Shown here: one piece after another, positions 17,591-25,363 of the stretch
How positions within the stretch are numbered: the stretch's first letter is position 1
Layout: the number at the start of each line of letters is the position of its first letter
Assembly (NCBI RefSeq): GCF_022606295.1
Contig: NZ_JAHHZS010000006.1
Coordinates: 124,001-188,000 of the forward strand
Length of the DNA stretch: 64,000 nt
Direction: 5' to 3'
DNA from: Arthrobacter bambusae
GTDB lineage: Bacteria > Actinomycetota > Actinomycetes > Actinomycetales > Micrococcaceae
The notes under the pieces: generated by a model
Told to the model about the DNA's origin: nothing
Seen by the model: only the letters and a program-made list of their open reading frames with translations
The model's database searches: none
Program-made: the position numbers and the translations under genes

Positions 17591-18601
17591 ATGGGTCTTG
17601 ACCGGCAGCTTCGTCCCGCGACACAGAGCGATGTGGCCCGTGAAGTCGGCGTCTCCCGCACGCTTGTGTCTTTCGCCTTCCGCGATGCACCCGGTGTCAG
17701 CGGCGAGACGAAACAGGCCATCTTCGACGCGGCAAAACGTCTCGGCTACCGGCCCAACGCGGCCGCCGCCGACCTGGCACGCAAGCATCGCTCCGCCGTC
17801 GGGCTCTATTTGATGGACATCCACAACGAGGTCTACGCCGACATCCTCAGCGGCGTCAGGATGGCGCTCCCCCAGGCGCGCAACCGACTCATCCTGAGCG
17901 TCTCCCAGTCTATCGACGGCGTGGATCCGGGTGCCGTGGAATCGCTGATCGAGGCGCGGGTGGGGATCATCATCGCCGCAACGCTGCTCGACCCGGACGA
18001 ACGGGTGCAGGAACTTGCACAAATAGTCCCGATCGTCAGCGTCGCGCGGCCGGTACCCGGCGTCGACAGCGTCTATTCGGACGACGACGCCGGCGCCCGC
18101 GCCGCTACCGAACACCTCCTCGGCCTTGGACACACCCGGATCGCCCATCTGGCTGGACCCGATTATCACGGCCACACGGTCCGGCGGAAAAGCTACGAAA
18201 AGACGATGCGCGACGCCGGCCTGGTTCCCTGGACCGTACCGGCGGATGACTTCACCCAGGCTGCCGGACAGCGTGCCGCAGTTGAAATTCTTGGCTCAGC
18301 GGACCGCCCGACCGCCGTCTTCGCCCACAATGACCAGTTCGCCATGGCGGCACGCGAAGCTGCCTACGCCAGGGGCCTCGCCGTTCCCGGGGACCTGTCG
18401 CTGGTGGGCTACGACAACTCACGGACCGGCCGGCTCCACGGCATCGACCTGACGTCGGTCGACCTCCACGCGATGGAACTGGGAAGCGTCGCCGGAGCCG
18501 TGGCCATGGACCGGCTCAACAATCCCGAGGCTCCCGTCGCGGACGAGCGCCTCACGCCCGAACTGGTCATCCGCAACTCGACGGCGGCGCCCAGGCGCTA
18601 A
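17591..18601 (+). CDS. LacI-family transcriptional regulator
   Basis: A 336-residue repressor-type protein. The helix-turn-helix with hinge occupies residues about 10-62 (TQSDVAREVGVSRTLVSFAFRD, LGYRPNAAAADLARKHRS). The periplasmic-binding-protein-like effector domain follows (VGLYLMDIHNEVYADILSGV, ATEHLLGLGHTRIAHLAGP, AVFAHNDQFAMAAREAAYARG, DLSLVGYDNSRTGRL). The ATG at 17591 is chosen because it places the HTH at the N-terminus, as in nearly all LacI proteins; the upstream extension of the frame overlaps the transporter gene. It is divergent from the sugar porter and probably represses it until a sugar binds. Effector unknown. Confidence 0.9.
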   Translation: MGLDRQLRPATQSDVAREVGVSRTLVSFAFRDAPGVSGETKQAIFDAAKRLGYRPNAAAADLARKHRSAVGLYLMDIHNEVYADILSGVRMALPQARNRLILSVSQSIDGVDPGAVESLIEARVGIIIAATLLDPDERVQELAQIVPIVSVARPVPGVDSVYSDDDAGARAATEHLLGLGHTRIAHLAGPDYHGHTVRRKSYEKTMRDAGLVPWTVPADDFTQAAGQRAAVEILGSADRPTAVFAHNDQFAMAAREAAYARGLAVPGDLSLVGYDNSRTGRLHGIDLTSVDLHAMELGSVAGAVAMDRLNNPEAPVADERLTPELVIRNSTAAPRR

Positions 18602-18675
18602 GTCCGCGTCATGGACAGATGCCCGGCCCGGTGGGACCATGGCCGTAGATTCGCTGTTGGTCCCGAGGAACGGCC

Positions 18676-19623
18676 ATGAAAAACTTCGCACAGCTGCATG
18701 CGGCGATGCACAGGTCCTTCCACAGCTTGCTTCCCTCACCGGTCCCACGCCGCCAGACCAGACTCAGCGGCCAGTACGCCAAAGTGGATGGCATCAATCA
18801 TGTGATGCCGCTTGAGTCGAACGACTCCCCCATGCTGATGGCGGCCTTTCCCATCAACAAACGCGCCGCCGCTGGACTGCTCCCAGGCAAGGAATTGCGG
18901 CCCTTCAGCTTCGGGGGCAAGGCCCTGCTGATGGTCATGGTGGTCAACCATACGTCGACGGATATCGGCACATACATCGAATATTCCCTGGCCATTGCCG
19001 TCACCCACGGCAGCCGGCCCGTCCCGCCGTTCCTGCCGCTCATCTTCCAGAAGTCGTTCAGGCTGGGCCTCTTCGTGTTGGACCTGCCGGTCAACACCGA
19101 AATCTCGGTCAAGGGCGGCAAGGGAATCTGGGGCATGCCCAAGCATCAGGCCAACCTCGACTTCGTAGTCACGGACGCCACCGTCTCAGCCCAGTACGAC
19201 CAGGACGGAATGCTGGGCTGCTATGTCGAAATCGAAAAGCCTCCTCCGGTCGGGCTCCCGGTGGGGCTCGCCGTCTCCAACTACTGCGCCTTCCGTGGGA
19301 TGCTCTGGAAGTCGGACAGCTATGTAGAGGGCACGGCGAACGTCACCTACGGCAGGCAGGCCAAGGCGCGGCTCGTCTTGGGCGACGCTCCCGGCGTCGC
19401 ACCCTTGAAAGCCCTCCAGGTGGCACCCGAGCCAGTGTTCACCGGGTGGCTTCCCCACGCTCATAGCCTCCTGGACGACCACGTCGAGGGCTGGTTCCTT
19501 ACGGCTTCCACGCAAGCAAGTGCGGCGGCCCTCGGGGGCGCAGGCACGATGGACAGCGTCGTCGGGCTTGGCCAAGGTCAGCAGTGGTTGGCGCCTCCGG
19601 ACCGCTCCCGCACTGCGCACTAA
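18676..19623 (+). CDS. acetoacetate decarboxylase-like protein
   Basis: A 315-residue protein with the stretch LPVNTEISVKGGKGIWGMPKHQANLDF near residues 136-162 and YCAFRGMLWKSDSYVEGTANV near 200, which resemble the acetoacetate decarboxylase (ADC) superfamily beta-cone fold. The lysine in VKGGKGIWG may be the superfamily's Schiff-base position, but I cannot confirm activity; many actinobacterial members are uncharacterised. The ATG at 18676 has AGGAACGGCC upstream. No signal peptide or membrane segment is seen. It stands alone in its orientation, 74 bases after the LacI gene, with a 177-base gap to the next gene. Confidence 0.72.
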   Translation: MKNFAQLHAAMHRSFHSLLPSPVPRRQTRLSGQYAKVDGINHVMPLESNDSPMLMAAFPINKRAAAGLLPGKELRPFSFGGKALLMVMVVNHTSTDIGTYIEYSLAIAVTHGSRPVPPFLPLIFQKSFRLGLFVLDLPVNTEISVKGGKGIWGMPKHQANLDFVVTDATVSAQYDQDGMLGCYVEIEKPPPVGLPVGLAVSNYCAFRGMLWKSDSYVEGTANVTYGRQAKARLVLGDAPGVAPLKALQVAPEPVFTGWLPHAHSLLDDHVEGWFLTASTQASAAALGGAGTMDSVVGLGQGQQWLAPPDRSRTAH

Positions 19624-19655
19624 CTGTCCCGAATTGTTGCCGCGCCCGCGCCCGT

Positions 19656-19694
19656 GTGACCCAGCTCATTACCGGCCGGTAACCATTAGGGAAC
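19656..19694 (+). promoter_or_regulatory. possible nitrogen-regulator (GlnR-type) site
   Basis: GTGAC (19656-19660) and, 23 bases on, GTAAC-N6-GGAAC (19679-19694) resemble the GTnAC-N6-GAAAC pattern used by actinobacterial GlnR. TTACCGGCCGGTAA (19669-19682) is a perfect 14-base palindrome overlapping it. Spacing is one base off consensus and one half-site is poor. It lies about 107 bases before the NirB-like FAD gene. Confidence 0.35.
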
Positions 19695-19800
19695 GGGTCA
19701 CCGCCAAATGGCAACAACGGGGAAACACCACCGAAAAACCCCGCGCCTACGCTGGGCACAGGCACATCCACCACAGCTCAGTTCAGCGAAGGGACCCGCC

Positions 19801-20712
19801 ATGTCCATCACCCCGTCCGCAGGCTCCATCCACCTCGTCATCGCCGGAGCCGGGCCCGCAGCCCAGGCCCTGGTCCGTCGGCTGACAGGCAGCAGCGCTA
19901 CATCGCGACAGCCGGGAACGGCTGCATTCCACGGCACCATCACCGTCCTGAGCAACCGCGACGATTGCCCGGATGAGCTCCTGGAGCTCGCCGCCCTCCC
20001 CCAGGTCTCCATGCGTTTCGGCCAGGCCGCGAGCTTCATCGATGCCGACGCCCGCACGGTCACCACCACGGAGGGCCTCGAGTTCCCCTACGATCAGCTG
20101 GTCATTGCCACCGGCTCCTCCCCCATGTTTCCCCCGGTCCAAGGCGCCGCGCGGAGCCTGAGTTACTCCACCATCGACGACGCCGAACAGATCGGCACCG
20201 CAGTCCAGGACATCACCCGCGTTCTGGGCCGTCGGCCGCTGGGCATTTTGGTTGGCACCGGTCCGGCAGCCGGCCAGGCCGAGGCTGTGCTGCGTGCCCG
20301 CGGAGTCCGGCCTATCCGAACCACCTTGCGGCCGGCCGCTGTCATGCCTTCCGTCGCCGGTTCGGCCCTGCCGGCCACCGGGATCATTTTCGAGGACGGG
20401 AGCAGCATGAACGGCGATCTTGTGGTGCTCGCCGAGGAACGGCTCCCCCGCAACGGGCTCGCTGAAAGCGCGGGCCTGCAAACAGCTCCCGACGGCGGCA
20501 TCAGGGTGGGGCGCGACTTCGCCACGTCGGTGCCAGGCATCTGGGCGATCGGCGACGCCGCCTCCCGGGACGGCATGCGCCTTGGTCTCGTGTTCTCCTC
20601 GAATGCAGCGGCGGCCCATTGCGCCGCCCGGCTCGAGGAAGACGCCAGGCTCCGCTCCTCCAGCCCCGCGCAGTCCCCGCGTTCAGCACGCTCCGCCGTC
20701 GCCGCGGCCTGA
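19801..20712 (+). CDS. short NirB-like NAD(P)/FAD-dependent oxidoreductase
   Basis: A 303-residue protein that aligns by eye with the N-terminal FAD/NAD(P) part of NirB in this window: HLVIAGAGPAAQALVRRL, FPYDQLVIATGSSPMFPP, a nucleotide motif LGILVGTGPAAGQAE, GIIFEDGSSMNGDLVVLAEE and VPGIWAIGDAASRDGMRLGL. It lacks the iron-sulfur and siroheme domains and is also shorter inside the first domain, where NirB has its flavin-contacting YDRVTLSKAL segment. FAD binding is therefore uncertain. The ATG at 19801 follows GAAGGGACC. The C-terminal 25 residues are low-complexity Ser/Ala/Arg. The role is unknown; an accessory flavoprotein in nitrogen assimilation and a decaying paralog are both possible. 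Confidence 0.75.
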   Translation: MSITPSAGSIHLVIAGAGPAAQALVRRLTGSSATSRQPGTAAFHGTITVLSNRDDCPDELLELAALPQVSMRFGQAASFIDADARTVTTTEGLEFPYDQLVIATGSSPMFPPVQGAARSLSYSTIDDAEQIGTAVQDITRVLGRRPLGILVGTGPAAGQAEAVLRARGVRPIRTTLRPAAVMPSVAGSALPATGIIFEDGSSMNGDLVVLAEERLPRNGLAESAGLQTAPDGGIRVGRDFATSVPGIWAIGDAASRDGMRLGLVFSSNAAAAHCAARLEEDARLRSSSPAQSPRSARSAVAAA

Positions 20713-20762
20713 GACGACGCAGCCGGGTGCCTTCGCCGGACTGGGGGCCGGGGAGCCCGATA

Positions 20763-20805
20763 CCGGGCGCCCCGGCGCCCCACAGGGAGCCTCCGCGGCG
20801 CCCGG
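20763..20805 (+). terminator. possible terminator hairpin
   Basis: CCGGGCGCC at 20763-20771 and GGCGCCCGG at 20797-20805 form a perfect nine-base stem, 50 bases after the FAD gene stop. No T tract follows. Confidence 0.35.
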
Positions 20806-20878
20806 GCAGTGTGGCAAGATGGTCATTTGACGAGCCGCGACCCGTGCGGCACATCCGGCCCGCCACGGAAGGACCTCC

Positions 20879-21583
20879 ATGAGCAACGAAGCCTCCCCCG
20901 CACTGGACAATAGTGCAAGCATCGCCTCCTACATCGACCACACGCTCCTCAAGCCAGAGGCCAGCGAAGCCGAGGTGCGCCAGATCTGCGCGGAGGCCGC
21001 GGAGTACAAGTTCAAGTCCGTGTGCGTCAATCCGATTTGGGTCAAGACCGTCACCAAGGCACTCAAGGGTTCCGGAGTGCTCACCTGCTCGGTCGTCGGA
21101 TTCCCGCTCGGCGCCACACCCAGCGACGTCAAGGCTTTCGAAGCACGCGGCGCAGTGTTGGACGGTGCGGATGAAGTGGACATGGTGATCAACATCGCCG
21201 CGGCCCGCGCTGGAGACAAAGGCGCGTTGGTGGATGACATCACGGCCGTAGCGGAGGCGGTCCACGCGGGCGGAGCCATCCTGAAGGTCATTATCGAGAC
21301 CGCCCTGCTGAATGACGAGCAAAAGGTCCTGGCTTGCGAGGCATCCGTGGAGGCAGGGGCGGACTTCGTCAAGACCTCAACCGGCTTCAACGGTGGCGGC
21401 GCCACGGTGGAAGACGTGGCCCTCATGCGCAACACCGTGGGGCCGGACCTCGGCGTCAAAGCCTCCGGCGGAGTACGCTCCCTGGCCGATGCACAGGCTA
21501 TGATTGCTGCTGGTGCAACACGTATCGGTGCGAGCTCCGGAATTGCCATCGTCAAAGGTGAACAAGGTTCATCCGCGTACTGA
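20879..21583 (+). CDS. deoC: deoxyribose-phosphate aldolase
   Basis: A 234-residue TIM-barrel class I aldolase that cleaves 2-deoxyribose 5-phosphate to acetaldehyde and glyceraldehyde 3-phosphate. Visible marks: [15 protein letters not shown] at the N-terminus, VGFPLGA near residue 78, the Schiff-base lysine in [11 protein letters not shown] near 163, and IKASGGVR-type ending [31 protein letters not shown]. Length is typical of the family. The ATG at 20879 has AAGGACC upstream. It fits the end of deoxynucleoside breakdown started by punA. A small membrane-protein gene follows after 53 bases. Confidence 0.95.
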   Translation: MSNEASPALDNSASIASYIDHTLLKPEASEAEVRQICAEAAEYKFKSVCVNPIWVKTVTKALKGSGVLTCSVVGFPLGATPSDVKAFEARGAVLDGADEVDMVINIAAARAGDKGALVDDITAVAEAVHAGGAILKVIIETALLNDEQKVLACEASVEAGADFVKTSTGFNGGGATVEDVALMRNTVGPDLGVKASGGVRSLADAQAMIAAGATRIGASSGIAIVKGEQGSSAY

Positions 21584-21636
21584 GTTTCCCGGCAGCCGCC
21601 ATAGTTTTTGAGCCCCTCGGGGCCGAGGAGGAAAGC

Positions 21637-21861
21637 ATGTCACAGAACACCAGCCAGCCCATCGAAAAAGAGAACCCGCTGGGCCAGAGCATTCTGCTCT
21701 TTGTGATCAGCATGGTCCTCTTCCTCGGCGCCATCTACTCCCTCACGTTCCTGACGCTTGAGAACACGTGGCCGATGGCCGTCTGCCTGGTCCTCTTTGG
21801 CCTCGCGTTCTGGATCCCGCAGACCATCCTCGGCCGCTCCAACTCGGCCGGCGAGAGCTAA
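21637..21861 (+). CDS. small two-helix membrane protein
   Basis: A 74-residue protein with a polar N-terminus (MSQNTSQPIEKENP) and two hydrophobic helices near residues 17-38 (SILLFVISMVLFLGAIYSLTF) and 45-64 (WPMAVCLVLFGLAFWIPQTI), joined by a short loop. A strong ribosome site, GAGGAGGAAAG, precedes the ATG. I do not recognise a named family. The gene stands between deoC and a strong terminator, so it may end the deoC transcription unit. Confidence 0.8.
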   Translation: MSQNTSQPIEKENPLGQSILLFVISMVLFLGAIYSLTFLTLENTWPMAVCLVLFGLAFWIPQTILGRSNSAGES

Positions 21862-21880
21862 GAACCCAACTTCAAACGCT

Positions 21881-21908
21881 GTGGCCCCGGACTTCGGTCC
21901 GGGGCCAC
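21881..21908 (+). terminator. terminator after the small membrane protein gene
   Basis: GTGGCCCCGGA (21881-21891) and TCCGGGGCCAC (21898-21908) form a perfect 11-base stem with a CTTCGG loop, followed by AGTCGTTT. It lies 19 bases after the stop and fits an intrinsic terminator. Confidence 0.85.
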
Positions 21909-21956
21909 AGTCGTTTAAGCGTCACTCCACCACTTCTGACCTCTTTTGAACGCGGA

Positions 21957-21998
21957 CGACGGCGACACGCCCCAAAAGAGGGTGTGTCGCCGTCGTTT
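21957..21998. terminator. second hairpin with T tract in a non-coding stretch
   Basis: Arms 21957-21971 and 21981-21995 (15 bases, one mismatch) flank CCAAAAGAG-type loop sequence, and TTTTC follows on the plus strand. There is no gene between this and the previous terminator, so it either backs that up, ends a short RNA, or insulates the next operon. The rest of the gap to 22203 holds the promoter region of the SipW-type operon. Confidence 0.6.
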
Positions 21999-22027
21999 TC
22001 CCAGCAAAGAATGTCGAAACAAGTAGT

Positions 22028-22068
22028 ACCACTCGCTTTTGACAGCGAAAGACGGGTAACACCACTCG
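22028..22068 (+). promoter_or_regulatory. promoter/operator region of the SipW-type operon
   Basis: ACCACTCG occurs twice, at 22028-22035 and 22061-22068, 33 bases apart. Between them AAAGACGGGTA (22048-22058) matches elements upstream of two glycan operons in this window (45026-45036 and 52242-52252, both on the minus strand). GCTTTT at 22035-22040 and GGGTAA at 22054-22059, 13 bases apart, resemble SigB/SigF-type -35 and -10 boxes. The first ACCACTCG would abut the -35 box, as expected for an operator. This is inference from motif recurrence. A leader of roughly 135 bases would follow. Confidence 0.5.
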
Positions 22069-22203
22069 TTGTTAGTTAAAGACCGCCCATGCAAGCATTT
22101 GGTCATCGATTGAATGGGCAATCGAAGCAAGGGTTGGAATTTTCGAATTCATTGCCGCTGTCGCCTGTTCTGGGGAACACCAATTCACAAAGGAGTCTCA
22201 CTC

Positions 22204-22686
22204 ATGCGCAAATTGAGCAAAAAAGGAAAAGTCTACGCGGCAGCGGCAACAATCGCCCTCGTGGCGGCAAGCGGCGGAGCGGCCTACGCCTACTGGACCA
22301 CCACGGGCAGCGGTTCCGGTTCCGGAGCAACAGGGACGAACACCACCATCACGGCCGTGCAGACCAGCGTCGTCAGCGGTCTGCAGCCGGGCGGGGCAGC
22401 TCAGCCTCTGAGCGGCAATTTCAATAACCCCAACACGAGCCCGGTTTACGTTGCTGACGTGACGGCGAGCATCGCAAGCGTGACCCAGGCCGCTGGTGCA
22501 GGCGGAACATGCGATGCGAGCGACTTCACGCTCAGCGGCGCGCTGATGACCGTCGGCCACGAAGTGGCCAGCGGTACGGGCGTCAGCAGTTGGGGCGGTG
22601 CGACGATCGCGTTCAACGATAAGACCGACACCAACCAGGATGGCTGCAAGGGCGCGACTGTTAACCTCGCCTACGCCAGCCACTAG
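22204..22686 (+). CDS. exported protein with SipW-type signal segment (TasA/camelysin-like)
   Basis: A 160-residue secreted protein. Basic MRKLSKKGK, a hydrophobic helix (VYAAAATIALVAASGGAA) and then YAYWTTTGSGSGSGATGT form the signal segment typical of proteins processed by SipW-like signal peptidases. The mature part is a predicted all-beta domain with two cysteines; the second is in the C-terminal motif NQDGCKGATVNLAY, which recurs in the next gene product (NQDGCKGATLQLSY). It may be a structural subunit of a surface fibre, as TasA is in Bacillus, but overall similarity to TasA is limited to the signal segment. The ATG at 22204 follows AAAGGAGTC. First of four genes transcribed together. 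Confidence 0.75.
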   Translation: MRKLSKKGKVYAAAATIALVAASGGAAYAYWTTTGSGSGSGATGTNTTITAVQTSVVSGLQPGGAAQPLSGNFNNPNTSPVYVADVTASIASVTQAAGAGGTCDASDFTLSGALMTVGHEVASGTGVSSWGGATIAFNDKTDTNQDGCKGATVNLAYASH

Positions 22687-22759
22687 GCAAGAACTGGTGG
22701 GCCCACCAGCTTGTGCTGCCTCCACAGAAGCCACGCAAAAAAACCCAGAGGAGCAAACG

Positions 22760-23599
22760 GTGCCACGCATTCCGGAGTTATTCCGATCGCCGATCCGCAC
22801 CGTTCGCGCGGGAGCGAAAGTGCTTCTGGCCGGCCTTCTCTTGGTGACCCTCACATCGGGCGTCGTGCTCGCCGCCGGCAGCAATGGCAACCAGGGCGTC
22901 CAAATGGGCATCACCCTGCAGCTTGCCCCAAGCAGCAGATCTGTCACCCAGGGTACCTCGGCAAGCTACAACGTGGTGGTCCAGCCCTCGGGCGGGTTTG
23001 TTGGGAACGTCTCACTGACAATCTCGGGACTGCCAGCGGGCGCCACAGCATCGTTTTCGCCCGCAGTCGTCGCCGCCGGGCCAGGATCGGCAACCTCGAA
23101 CCTTGACGTGTCCACGAGTTCCGCCACACCCCTTGGCAACTACTCCCTGAGCCTCAAGGGCACCAGCGGAACGTTACAGGCCGCCGTCGTCGTCGTTTCG
23201 TTGACGGTGAGCGCCGGGCAGCACGCACCGTTCACCATCTCAGGCGGTCCCACCGGTCTTCTGGCCCCGGGCAGCGTCGTACCGATCAATCTGCAATTGA
23301 CGAATCCGGGCAATTCCATCCTCAGCGTCACTGGCCTCACTGTTTCCATCGCGGGAGTCACAAGGACTGCCCAGGCAGTGGCAAACAACCTGCCATGCAA
23401 TCCCTCGGACTACCTCATCGCCCAATTCAGCGGCAGTTATCCGCTCTCCACCCCGCCGGGCAATTCTTCGCTCTTGGGAAATGGAATTCCTGCAAATCAA
23501 TGGCCGCAGATAAAGATGCTGAATAGCTCGCTCAACCAGGACGGTTGCAAAGGCGCAACCCTCCAGCTTTCCTACTCCGGAACGGGACAGGGCAATTGA
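22760..23599 (+). CDS. exported Ig-like protein sharing the operon's C-terminal cysteine motif
   Basis: A 279-residue secreted protein starting at a GTG (22760) with AGAGGAGC upstream. A signal peptide (VRAGAKVLLAGLLLVTLTSGVVLAAG) is followed by an Ig-like beta domain at about residues 50-155 (GNVSLTISGLPAGATASFSP, GNYSLSLKGTSG) of the kind seen in bacterial surface adhesins. A second beta domain ends in LNQDGCKGATLQLSYSGTG, almost the same as the end of the previous protein. It looks like an Ig module placed ahead of the operon's subunit fold. The AYAYW element itself is absent. It may bridge or cap a fibre; function is inferred from context only. Confidence 0.7.
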   Translation: MPRIPELFRSPIRTVRAGAKVLLAGLLLVTLTSGVVLAAGSNGNQGVQMGITLQLAPSSRSVTQGTSASYNVVVQPSGGFVGNVSLTISGLPAGATASFSPAVVAAGPGSATSNLDVSTSSATPLGNYSLSLKGTSGTLQAAVVVVSLTVSAGQHAPFTISGGPTGLLAPGSVVPINLQLTNPGNSILSVTGLTVSIAGVTRTAQAVANNLPCNPSDYLIAQFSGSYPLSTPPGNSSLLGNGIPANQWPQIKMLNSSLNQDGCKGATLQLSYSGTGQGN

Positions 23600-23600
23600 A

Positions 23601-24125
23601 ATGCGGGCGAATGACATGAGAGCGAACAGGCGGATGAAGGCGGGATCCTTGACCGCAGCCAAAGCAGCCGTGACGGCCCTCCTGCTGACCCTGGTGTTGG
23701 GCGTCGGTTCGGCCTACGCGTACTGGTCCACGATCGGAGCAGGCAGCGGCGCGGCAGCCACAGGCACCATGCAGACCGTCACGGTAGACGCCCTCGTGGG
23801 CGGAGACACTCCATCAACAACACTTGTCCCCGGCGGTAGCGCAGACGTGATCGTCCGGGCAAGCAATCCAAACGCCTTCGCGGTGCAGGTGTACAGTTTC
23901 ACCGCCAACGGCACCGCGACGGCGGATGCATCCCACCCGCTGTGCACCACCACGGGCGTGACGTTCAACGCCCCGGCCGCTCCTTTGGCGCCAACGTTGT
24001 CCATACCGGCAAACTCCTCCATTCTGATCACCCTGCCGGCAACCGCGTCGATGTCGACGGCCTCACAATCCAGCTGCCAAGGCGCCGTATTCCACCTTCC
24101 AGTAACGATGGCGGTCCGCAAATGA
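23601..24125 (+). CDS. exported protein with SipW-type signal segment, second copy
   Basis: A 174-residue protein whose ATG follows the previous stop by one base. The N-terminus (AVTALLLTLVLGVGSAYAYWSTIGAGSGAAATGT) has the same AYAYW-plus-glycine/serine signal segment as the first gene of the operon. The mature region is beta-rich, with a C-terminal SSCQGAVFHLP motif that is a weaker relative of the DGCKGAT motif in the first two proteins. Two in-frame ATGs occur near the start (23601 and 23616); the first is taken because AGGG lies at a fair distance. Probably a second structural subunit or anchor of the same surface assembly. Confidence 0.75.
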   Translation: MRANDMRANRRMKAGSLTAAKAAVTALLLTLVLGVGSAYAYWSTIGAGSGAAATGTMQTVTVDALVGGDTPSTTLVPGGSADVIVRASNPNAFAVQVYSFTANGTATADASHPLCTTTGVTFNAPAAPLAPTLSIPANSSILITLPATASMSTASQSSCQGAVFHLPVTMAVRK

Positions 24126-25354
24126 ACAAGCCCAGGCACTCTGCAGGCAGCGGACGCAATCGAGTGGTCCGCCGTCGCGTGACGTGGACGCTCCTTGCGG
24201 TACTGTTCATCTCCTGGGGCGGCCCGGCGGCCAACGCCTATTGGCAGTCGCTGAGCAGCAGCAACTTCGGGGCGGCAAAAGCCGACAGCATGCCGCAAGG
24301 CGGCACTCCCGCTGCGTCCCTGAGCGGCACGAATATCACCATCAGCTGGGCTGCGGTCTCCACACCGGCCGGACATGCAGTGACGGGTTACACCGTCGCG
24401 CGCTACACCTCTGCGAGCGGTGGTACCGCGGTAGCCGCAGGAGGGGGCTGCGCGGGCACGGTGACCACCCTCAGCTGCATTGAACAAAGCGTGCCGGGCG
24501 GCTCCTGGTTCTACACCGTGACGCCCGTCATCTCCTTGTGGGCGGGCGCGGAAAGCGCCCGCAGTGCTGCCGTAAATACCGATTCGACGCCGCCCACTAT
24601 CAGCGTGACGTCAATATCCCCGACGCCGAACGGTTTGGGCTATGACAACACCAGCCCGGTGACCGTGAACCTCGCCGCCGTGGACAACACGGGCGGATCC
24701 GGTATTGCGAACATCAAGTACGCGGTCGACGGCGGCAGCGCGGTAACGGTAAACGCGGCCACAGCCGCAGTAAGTGTCAGTGGCAACGGCACCCATACGG
24801 TGTCCTATTTCGCCACCGATGTCGAAGGGAACTCCAGCACACCCCAGACCCAGACGGTCAACATCGACACCACAGCCCCGACGGTCAGTTCCGTGACCAT
24901 GGCCAACGGCGGGGGCGGCGGCAACGCCGGACGCGCAAGCACTGGCGACACGCTCACCATCGCCTTTTCCACGGACATGGACCCACACACCCTTTGCAGT
25001 GGCTGGGACTCCACCTCCGCCAGCCAGACGGCCAGCGGCATGGCCAGCATCAGCACTGCCGAGGTTTTGACGTTCAGCAGCACGAGCTGCGCGGTACCGT
25101 CGTTTGGCAGCGTCGCCCTTGGCGCCGCCTACAACACCAGTACCACGTCGTCCTTGGACTTCACCTCGTCCACGATGACCTGGACCCAGTCCACTGGGAC
25201 ACTGGTCATCACCCTCGGCATGCCGGGTACGGGGGGCACTGCGGGAACCGGCCTCTCACCGGCTACTCCCGTGTACAGCCCGGTCACGGGTGCAGCGGAC
25301 AAGGCGGGCAACCATGTTGGAACCATCACCTCCGGCGGCAAGTCCAAGTTCTGA
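24122..25354 (+). CDS. large exported FN3/Ig-repeat protein with NAYW signal segment
   Basis: A 410-residue protein overlapping the previous gene by four bases (ATGA at 24122-24125). The signal segment ends ANAYWQSLSSSNFGAAKADS, a variant of the AYAYW pattern. It is followed by a fibronectin type III-like domain at about residues 60-150 (TNITISWAAVSTPAGHAVTGYTVARY) and an Ig-like domain of the kind with GGSGIANIKYAVDGG near 200. A final beta region contains two cysteines (TLCSGWDSTS, SSTSCAVPSFG) and ends GGKSKF. No sorting signal or C-terminal anchor is visible. As the largest and last member it could be an adhesin or tip protein. The gene ends 9 bases before the convergent YdjM-like gene. 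Confidence 0.75.
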   Translation: MNKPRHSAGSGRNRVVRRRVTWTLLAVLFISWGGPAANAYWQSLSSSNFGAAKADSMPQGGTPAASLSGTNITISWAAVSTPAGHAVTGYTVARYTSASGGTAVAAGGGCAGTVTTLSCIEQSVPGGSWFYTVTPVISLWAGAESARSAAVNTDSTPPTISVTSISPTPNGLGYDNTSPVTVNLAAVDNTGGSGIANIKYAVDGGSAVTVNAATAAVSVSGNGTHTVSYFATDVEGNSSTPQTQTVNIDTTAPTVSSVTMANGGGGGNAGRASTGDTLTIAFSTDMDPHTLCSGWDSTSASQTASGMASISTAEVLTFSSTSCAVPSFGSVALGAAYNTSTTSSLDFTSSTMTWTQSTGTLVITLGMPGTGGTAGTGLSPATPVYSPVTGAADKAGNHVGTITSGGKSKF

Positions 25355-25363
25355 ATTCCACCG

